NCBI GenBank assembly: GCA_024529925.1
Contig: JAFEUB010001561.1
Coordinates: forward strand, 147,501-211,500
DNA from: Ophthalmolycus amberensis
Lineage: Eukaryota > Chordata > Actinopteri > Perciformes > Zoarcidae
Direction of reading: 5' to 3'
Length of the DNA stretch: 64,000 nucleotides
Below are positions 12,801 to 22,706 of this stretch, one piece after another. The notes below the pieces were generated by a model, which was not told the origin of the DNA, did not search any database, and saw nothing but the letters and a program-made list of their open reading frames with translations. Position numbers and translations under genes: made by a program. The first letter of the stretch is position 1, and the number at the start of each line of letters is the position of its first letter.

Positions 12801-15800
12801 GTGTCCGTGGCGGCCCCCGCCTCGTTGACAGCGGTGCAGGTGTAGGTGCCACCGTGAGTCCGACTGACAGGTGAGACCCTCACAGTGCTGTTGATGTACA
12901 GGCAGCGGTTGATATAGCGATAGCTGGCAGTGACATTCTGCATCTGGAAGGAAACAAAGAACCGATGAATATAAAAAACAGAAAGTCTGTCGTGGGTGAA
13001 GACGAGCAGGTGACGTCTGACCTTTGTGTTCGGGTGGTTCCAGGTGACGTTGTAGAAGTGGTTGGGGTTACTGGTCAGACAGGTGACCTCAAAGGTCTCT
13101 CCTTCCAGACGCACCGAGTGATGCTGACTGACGGACAGGGAGGGTGGATGACGTAGCCCTGCAGACAGACACGCAGACAGATACGAGGTAGACAGAGAGG
13201 TCATTGGGGGACAGACAGGTAGAAATGTAAATCAGATGGCAGAAGACAGACAGGTCTTACTGGAGACCACCACCAGGTTGACAGGTGTGGATCTGAACTG
13301 CTTTCCGTCCTTCCAGCCGGAACAAACGTATCGTCCTCTGAACGACGTCTGCAGGTCTTGGACCAGGGCTCCTTTCTTAGGGTCAAATGTCACGTTCATG
13401 CCCTGGGGCAGGCCCCGCCCCTTGGCCCCAGTGCTGTCTGCCGATTGGAGGCTGAGGTCTGTGACAGACGGGTCGGTGAGCAGACACATGAACAGGAAGT
13501 CCTGACCCTCCTTGAGAGAAGGGCTGCCGCGAGGTGTGACGAACACACTGGAGGTATCATCTGGGTCTGTGAGAGAGATGCATTGTGGGATACCGAGGTC
13601 ATTTTTAACAGATGATGAATGCTACAAAAACAGAGTCGCGACAAGTCTATGAAATCTGACTTTGAAGACTTTGAAGACTAAGAGGACTCGTTTGGATCCA
13701 GCCCCGGGGGGCGTGGCCTCAGCTGATCTTACCTGTGAAATACAGGTGTATCCAGGTGTCCAGGTGTTTCAGGCTCTGGTTGGTGTACCCACAGCTGTAG
13801 GTTCCAGTGTATCTGGGGTGTGACTTCCTGACCTCCACTGGGTTCTGCAGTCTGTCGCGGTAGAGGAGATTGAGCGCGGTGCTGGTCCAACGGACCGAAC
13901 CGGTGCCATGACAACTGAGGTTGAAGGCGGAGCCGGCGGTCAGAGGAACCTCGGTTTGGTTTGGCTGGAAGATGGAGTTCAGATGGATCGACGGAGGATC
14001 TGGATCGTCTGGAACAAACAAACAGTAAAATCAGTTTAACAGCAACTCAAAACAAAAACACCACATGACCACGCCCACATGCGGTGTTGTTTATGGCTCT
14101 GATAAACTTTTCTCTCTTTAGTTTGAGGAGCTTTGACTTTTTTTAGTCAAGCTTCTGGAACAAAAGCATTTGATTTTTTCTCTCCAGGTTCCTCGCGACC
14201 ACATGTCCTAGACCTGCTCTTAAAATATGTTTTACATTTTTATTTTATTTTTCATTATTTTTTATTTTATTTTTATTTTCATTTTTTTTAAACTTTTCTC
14301 TGTGTATATAATTTACTGACCCTAGGGTCACATTGTGTTTTTTATGCTTTTAAATGTCTGCTCTGTTAAGCACTTTGTGATATTATTGTCTGTGAAAAGC
14401 GCTATATAAATAAAATTCATTCATTCATTCATTCATGTCAGAGGAAATTAGCATAAAGGTGAACCTCCACTAGACTACCTGTAAAGTTCAGGTAAACTTT
14501 ACAGCACAAAGACACGGTTAGAGATCAGCTGGTGAAGGTGTTGGACAATATAGCAGCTAAAAAGTATATTAATAATAATAATAATAAATAAATCATGAAT
14601 AATTTTGGTGTACTTAGTTTACTTACTTTAAGCCGAACCAGGTTGTTCTTCTTAAACCTAACTAAGTGCTTTTGTTTGAATTCACAACTTTACTTTAACT
14701 TTAATAAGAACTTCAGCTCTAGAAAATGATCTGACATCCAATTCTTTATGGAGTTGAGGCATTTTCTTCAACATTTCGAGCCTTAAACTTAATAATAATA
14801 ATAATAATAATACATTTTATTTATATAGCGCTTTTCATGACACTCAAAGACACTTTACATTAAAATCATCATATATAAAAACAATACACTAAAAACTAAA
14901 TACACAATAATGGTCACACATTAAAAGCAGTTTTGAACAGGTGAGTTTTGATTTGTGATTTGAATGTGGAAAGGTCAGTGCAGTCTCGGATGTGTTTGGG
15001 GAGAGAGTTCCAGAGGGAGGGTGCAGCTATGGAGAAGGCTCTGTCGCCCCATGTCCGGTGCTTGGTCCTGAGTGGAAGAGACAGGAGGTTGGCATCAGAG
15101 GAGCCGACGGGATGGAGTGTGGTGGTGAAGCAGGTCGGTGAGGTAGGAGGGGGCCTGATTGTGGAGGGCTTTGTGAGTGAGGAGAAGGATTTTGTATTTG
15201 ATCCGTTGGATCTGGGTGAGCAGGCGAGCAGCAGAGTTCTGGATGTACTGGAGTTTATTTAGGATTTTGGATGATGTGCCGTGAAGAATGCTGTTGCAGT
15301 AGTCAATTCTTGAGGTGATGAAGTCGTGGATCAGAGTTTCAGCAGCAGATGAGGAGAGTGATGGGCGGAGACGGGCCATGTTTTTTGAGTGGAAAAAGGC
15401 AGTTCTGGTGATTTGGTTGACGTGGTGTTCAAAGGAGAGGTTGCTGTCCAACATGACTCCGAGGTTGCGGATGTGTGGGGAGGGAGACAGGGTGGAGTTG
15501 TCGATGGTGAGGCAGAAGTTGTGACCGGTTTTGGTGAGGGATTTGGGACCGATGATGATCATGTCAGATTTATCACAGTTCAGTTTGAGGAAGTTGGTTT
15601 GCATCCATGATTTAATGTCAGTGAGGCAGCTGGTGAGAGTGGAGTGAGTAGCAGTGGTGATGGCTTTTGTGGAGATGTAGAGTTGGACATCATCGGCGTA
15701 ACAGTGAAAGTGAAGTCCATGTTGACGGATGATGTTACCAAGAGGGAGCAAGTAGAGGATGAACAGAAGAGGACCAAGCACCGAACCCTGGGGGACGCCT

Positions 15801-18800
15801 TGAGACAGAGGAGCAGTGGAGGAGGTGCAGTTGTTGATACTGATGAACTGTTGTCTGTTTGTGAGATATGATTTAATCCAGGAGAGAGCAGTTCCGCTGA
15901 TGTTGAGTGATGTGATGTTTAATATATAATTGAATATCGTCTCCATAATAATGGTAGAAGATATGTTTAAAATGACTCATCATTACATTTCTGCCCAAGC
16001 ATGTAGCGAGAGAACCACATCGGACCAGAACAGAACCTTGAGGAACACCACAGTAACAACATTAATAATCATAATATATAATATAATATACTTGAATGCA
16101 CAGAAACACAACCACTGGATGGAGGATAAAATATGACTTTATTTTTTTAAAGACAGAACAGGAAATACGAGTGAAATCACAACAAAAGAAGAAGTTCTAA
16201 CCTAAGCTGTTGATTTAATGAAACAATTCTCTGATTCTTGATCTTAGAAAAAATGATTATCAATGTGTTTTTGTGTTTAAATCTATCAGCATACGATACA
16301 TAATTAGTATTCATTAAAAGGTTAGATGTTAACTGGTTAGCTGGATCTCATTGGCTACATGTGGAGAATCAGAGGCACTCATTGGCTGGCAGCAGGTTTC
16401 TTGGTGATCTCCTGCAGATGGGTGGCGATGCGTGACGTCTGCAGAAGTAAAGCTTGGTGGTTTTCAACCAGCAGACTCTGGTGACGAGCCAAGTTCTGCA
16501 GATCCTGGATCTGCTGTGAACCCTGAGGACAGATTAGTTTAGGTTAGATTAGTTAAACTGGATCAGAGTAGATGTCGAAATAGTATATGTGATCTTGGAA
16601 CAGTTCAGGTTGATTATTAGAATATTTCTTTAGATCAGATTAGACCAGGGCCCCGTGCCACGTACGTGTCAAACTTAGTTAGCCGGATACTTTTCAGGAT
16701 AAGATGACGTAGATCAGGCTTTTCAGTTCCACGAAGCAAGTTCGGCAAAATCACCATGGCAACACATCCAAAAGCTTGAACCTGCTCCAGCGCAGGCTAA
16801 GTGAAGGTAGCTGGATAAGCTGGTCACTCCCCCGGAAAAAATGGCAGCTCCTGTCATATACGGTAGTCTAATGCGCTTGCGCATATACTGGGGGTTATAC
16901 GGGAGTTCCGGAAATGCATGTAAAGTGAGACACACGGTGATCCTTAAAACCAGCTGAGCAAACTAAGAAGCCTCTCTTGCAGTAATGTGCAGCTCCCTTC
17001 CTCAGAGATCCACTGATGAAGGAGGATATTAGTTGGATTAGCGTTTTATAGGGAGAGAGTTCTTCCACATCGCCAAGATCCGTTATCACATCATGATGAC
17101 TTCCTATACGAGCGCTATCGATTCTGCCGACAAGAAATCATTAATTTACAGACCTTCTCGAGCCATACATTGAACACCACACGCCGCAGCCGAGCACTGA
17201 CTGTCTCACAGACTGGATGCAGCCTTGCGCTGTTCTGCGAGTGGTACGTTTTAGTACAGTGTCGGCGATGCGGAGAACATGGGGAAAGCCGCTGCATGCC
17301 GTGCTGTTCGTAAAGTTCATTTGGCGCTTAATAAACTTATGGATGTGTTCATTACATTACCATGGCACATATTGTATTGACTCACCATTCTGAATTGTGT
17401 GTGTGCTTAGTGTTTACTTGCTCCCATGTCCTTTTGATGGCTGGTTGCATACATGGGGTTAAAGCACTCATAATGATATGACAGTGTTATTCGTACACCA
17501 GCACATCATTATTGTAGAAAATGATTAAGGTGGACTCATGATAAGAATAGAGAGAATCACACACTATTTCTTTTCACTGCTTCAATTGATTGAATGTCTG
17601 ATTATGAATAATACACATACTGATCCGCCCATGAACAGATTCTCACACACACATATTCAAACTAGTTCTATATGGTAATCTACACATACATGTATATACA
17701 CATATATAGTAGGCTACATGATACATAAGGGCATACAGTACATATATCCTCATATTAATTCGTATCAGTTAGATCCTCTTTGGGCTTGTTTTTATCTACT
17801 TATTCTGAAAGAGTTGAGATCATTATTGTCGCTATAGATCTCATTCGATGATGCATTCATGAAGTCTACTGCCAGCAGCACATTTAAAGACATATAATCT
17901 GATTGGTTGGGGTGATGAGGCATTAAAATTAGCTGATACATTTTCCCAACACTTACGCATTTAACTTGTCTGTGATATTTTGCCGTGCTTCCTGTCTAGC
18001 CCTCGCAGCGGTGGCGGTGTTCGATTTTGCCGTGATTATGGTCTTGAAATCCTCATATGCGTTCATGATCATCTCCTGCTCGTCAGCGGAGTAAAAAGAG
18101 CCTCTTTCTTTGACTTTATTTGACATTGTACTGTCAGAAAATCATGGTTTCGGTGATCGACGCTTCCCCCTTTTGACGTAGGACGAGCACGCGCAATCAT
18201 CCTGATCCCGATCGTCTGGTTCGAATTAACGAGACAGTTTGAGAGCGGATCAGCCTTGCAGGAACCGAGATAGCCTGACATCAATCATCTCGTTAATGTA
18301 GGCTGGCTAATAGGACATTTGATCGACTTTGCTGAACCACTTACGTGGCCCAGATGTATTAAGTCTGGATCCAGACTTTATGTAACCCTAACCCTAACCC
18401 TAACACAGCTAAAATAATCCGATCTAACTTTATCTAAACTCAACTAAACTAAACCTGTGACAAACTAAGCCTTATCTAAACTAATCTTGAGATCAACTCA
18501 ATTAAACCAGAGATAATCTGAAGAAAATCGTACCTGAAGTAAACCTGTGATAAATTAAAATAAACATTATCTAAACTAAACCTGAGGTAAAAAGCTAAAC
18601 CTGAGATGTACTAAACCTGAGAAACTAAACTAAACCTGGGCTAATAACTAAACCTTATCTAAACTAAACCCAAGATAAATTAGACTCAACCTTCTCTAAA
18701 CTTCAACTAAATCTGAGATAAACTAAATCCTATCGCAACCTGAGATTAACTAAACGTTATCGAAACTAAAACTAAAGTAATCTTAACTAAGCCTCATCTA

Positions 18801-21800
18801 AAATAAACTAAACCTGAGATAAACCAGATTAAACCTTAACTAAACCTGAGATAAACCAGATTAAACCTTAACTAAACCTGAGATGAACTAAACTTGATCT
18901 CAATTTAAACTAATCTAAAGTAGACCCACCTGAGTTCCCAGAGTGCCGAGCAGTTGCACCACCTGGACCTGGCCCCTGGCGGCCTCTTTCTGGACCAGAA
19001 CCAGCTGTGTGAGGAGATCCAGGACCTCCTTCCTCCACAGAGCGCCTGGCTGCTGATCCTGGACCAGCTCCGACAGCCGGGGGGGCGGGGCATCGTCGGC
19101 GTCTACCGGTGACTGGGCGGCGCCCATCGTCATGGCAGCAGGCGGGTTGTCATGGTGATCACCTGCAGTGAAGGCGACTGAAGTCAGAACTTCAGTTCTT
19201 ACTCGACACCTACAGCTTTCACTGATTTTCAGAATAAAGGTCCGTAAGTTTAGAGTTCAAGAGAGTTAAAGGTGTGTTTGCCTTGATTGACAGGTGTCTC
19301 AGCCAATGGTTGACAAACACTGCAGCCATGTTTTTATTATTTTAAGCTTGTTTCACACTAAAAGGAAGCATAACCATTTGTTTTGGCACAGCAGGCCTGA
19401 GTTAATAAATACCACCTGAACATCACCTGAAAAAATCATCTGGGTTGGGTTCACCTTCAAGTCATCTGGTCCAAGCTGGTCCAGGTAACATGCAGTCGGT
19501 CCAGGTGAGTTGAAGTTGGTCCAGGTAAGATGAAGCTGGTCCAGGTAAGATGAAGTTGGTCCAGGTGAGTTGAAGTTGGTCCAGGTAAGATGAAGTTGGT
19601 CCAGGTCAGTTGAAGTTGGTCCAGGTGACATTAAGGTGTTCCAGGTGAGTTGAAGCTGGTCCAGGTAAGATGAAGTTGGTCCAGGTAAGATGAAGCTGGT
19701 CCAGGTAACATGAAGCTGGTCCAGGTGAGTTGAAGTTGGTCCAAGTAAGATGAAGTTGGTCCAGGTAAGATGAAGCTGGTCCAGGTAAGATGAAGTTGGT
19801 CCAGGTAAAATGAAGCTGGTCCAGGTAAGATGAAGTTGGTCCAGGTAAGATGAAGCTGGTCCAGGTAAGATGAAGCTGGTCCAGGTAAGATGAAGTTGGT
19901 CCAGGTAAGATGAAGCTGGTCCAGGTAAGATGAAGCTGGTCCAGGTAAGATGAAGTTGGTCCAGGTAAAATGAAGCTGGTCCAGGTAAGATGAAGTTGGT
20001 CCAGGTAAGATGAAGCTGGTCCAGGTAAGATGAAGTTGGTCCAGGTAAGATGAAACTGGTCCAGGTAAGATGAAGTTGGTCCAGGTCAGTTGAAGTTGGT
20101 CCAGGTAAGATGAAGTTGGTCCAGGTCAGTTGAAGTTGGTCCAGGTCAGTTGAAGTTGGTCCAGGTCAGTTGAAGTTGGTCCAGGTGACATTAAGGTGTT
20201 CCAGGTGAGTTGAAGCTGGTCCAGGTAAGATGAAGTTGGTCCAGGTGAGTTGAAGTTGGTCCAGGTAAGTTGAAGTTGGTCCAGGTAAGATGAAGCTGGT
20301 CCAGGTAAGATGAAGTTGGTCCAGGTGAGTTGAAGTTGGTCCAGGTAAGTTGAAGTTGGTCCAGGTAAGATGAAGCTGGTCCAGGTAAGATGAAGTTGGT
20401 CCAGGTAAGATGAAGCTGGTCCAGGTAAGATGAAGTTGGTCCAGGTAAGATGAAGTTGGTCCAGGTAAGATGAAGCTGGTCCAGGTAACATGAAGCTGGT
20501 CCAGGTGAGTTGAAGTTGGTCCAAGTAAGTTGAAGCTGGTCCAGGTAAGATGAAGTTGGTCCAGGTAAAATGAAGCTGGTCCAGGTAAGATGAAGTTGGT
20601 CCAGGTAAGATGAAGCTGGTCCAGGTCAGTTGAAGTTGGTCCAGGTAAGATGAAGTTGGTCCAGGTCAGTTGAAACTGGTCCAGGTAAGATGAAGTTGGT
20701 CCAGGTCAGTTGAAGTTGGTCCAGGTCAGTTGAAGTTGGTCCAGGTAAGATGAAGTTGGTCCAGGTGACATTAAGGTGTCCCAGGTGAGTTGAAGTTGGT
20801 CCAGGTATCATTAAGGTGTTCCAGGTGACACTAAGGTCTACCAGGTGACATTAAGTTGGTCCATCAATGTTGAGGTTGAACCTTTTTAATGAGCCGAAGC
20901 TCTGAAGCATAAAAACAGGATCAGAAGTAAAACCTCTTCCTTAATCAGACGTATCCTTTAAACAACATCACAAAGGAGAAGTTGTGTAACTTCAGAGTTT
21001 CATTTGTGACTCACAGCTCAATGTTTCACAGCAGGACTTAATTATTATTAAATGATTATTAATGGGTTAAATATGTGAAAAGTACTGCTGTATATTTATT
21101 AAAGAGAAACTATACACAAAAGACATGATGTGAAGGTCATTTATCTGCAGGGTCAGTGAACACAACATATGAGCTGCTGTATATTTATATTAGTGCTGGG
21201 CAAGTTAACGCGTTATTATCGCATTGACGCATTCATTAATTAACGCCGACAATTATTTTATAGCGCGTTAACGCATTTTTAAAAAAATTTTATTTTGAAA
21301 GTGCGTTGCTCACTGGCAGCGGTGGAGGAATGGAGACTACTGGACATCGCTGCGGTAAAGTCAGCAGACACTCACATGTTAGTGCACCTATATACTGACA
21401 TTCACCGTAAACGCATTTAAACAGCACAGATCGGGAGCGAGCGAAGGACTTTGAAAGTTCGCGGAAAGATTAACGTGAGACAACATCCGGTTTCTTCAGA
21501 TGAACATCCGGTTTTCAGAATAAGATGCCAACAAAGTATGAATTATATTCACATTAAGTATAAAACATGCTGCATCTCGTGAGTTAAAGGGGAAATACAC
21601 CTAAATTGTGGGTAAAGTGTCTTTATTCTTTGATCGCTGGGTCACCATCATCACCTCTGAGTTACAGCATCATAGTGATGAAGAGTAGAGCTGGGTCACC
21701 ATCATCACCTCTGAGTTACAGCATCATAGTGATGAAGAGTAGAGCTGGGTCACCATCATCACCTCTGAGTTACAGCATCATAGTGATGAAGAGTAGAGCT

Positions 21801-22666
21801 GCATTCACATGCTCTGACTGTCATGAAGACACAACACACACATGTAGATGAAACAGTGCTGAAACATGTTATTCCTGTTGCACAGCAGTGGAACGTTTCA
21901 CACACAGTCACACTGAGCACAGATATAGAAGAGATAGAACTGCTGCTGCGTGAAGAGAATACTGCTGCTAACAACAACCTGATGTGTTTAAAGTGTTTAA
22001 ACACAATGTTATTCACCTGTTGTTCATATAGCAGCACTTTCAAAACAAAAGTGCACAATACACTATTTTTGAATTCATTATTGAACTTTGCCATAACAAT
22101 GCGATTAATCGCATACAATCCATGCGATTAATCACGATTCAAAATTGTAATCGTTGCCCAGCACTAATATATATATATATATATAAATATATTTATATAT
22201 ATTTAAATATATATATACATTAATCTACTTATCAACAACATAATATGACATCCTTTTGATTGATTAGTTAGTTTTTCATCAGATTCTCACATAATAGTTA
22301 GAGTTTTGTCATTTTAAAGTCCAGTTAGGAGGGTTTTTTTTTGTGTGTGTGGGGGGGGGGGGGGGGGAAGGGGGGTCAGGAAACACATTTTCTACAGAGA
22401 CCACAAGACACACTCATCCCGTGTGGTGTGTGTGAGTGTGCGTGTGTGTGTGAGGGTCTCTCTCTTTCTCTCACTTCCTTGTCTCACTTCTTCTTTGTTG
22501 ACGACGGTGGGAGTGGTGAAGGAACTGGTTACCAAGGCAATGTGTTTACATCCACTGCCCTCTCTTATGGGTAGTAGTAGTTGTAGCAGTAGACTTTCAA
22601 TAAGTAGTAGTAGTAGATGTAGTCATAGTAACAGAACTAGTAGTAGCAGTTGTAGTAGCGGGGCTG

Positions 22667-22706
<40 letters not shown>

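Larger units (their letters stand above)
16648..18351 (+). mobile_element. Degenerate Harbinger (PIF) DNA transposon
   Basis: The left end GGGCCCCGTGCCACGTACGT and the inverted right end GGGCCACGTAAGTGG share the GCCACGTA-GTG core of an imperfect terminal inverted repeat. The interior has both hallmarks of the superfamily: a plus-strand transposase relic and a minus-strand Myb/SANT-like exon. A 3-bp target duplication is not obvious, so the ends could be off by a few bases. Confidence 0.7.

Noticed and set aside
18382..18402. Chromosome end (telomere)
   Set aside because: Only three hexamers, with gene sequence continuing on both sides; the same holds for 58312-58391 and 40391-40404.
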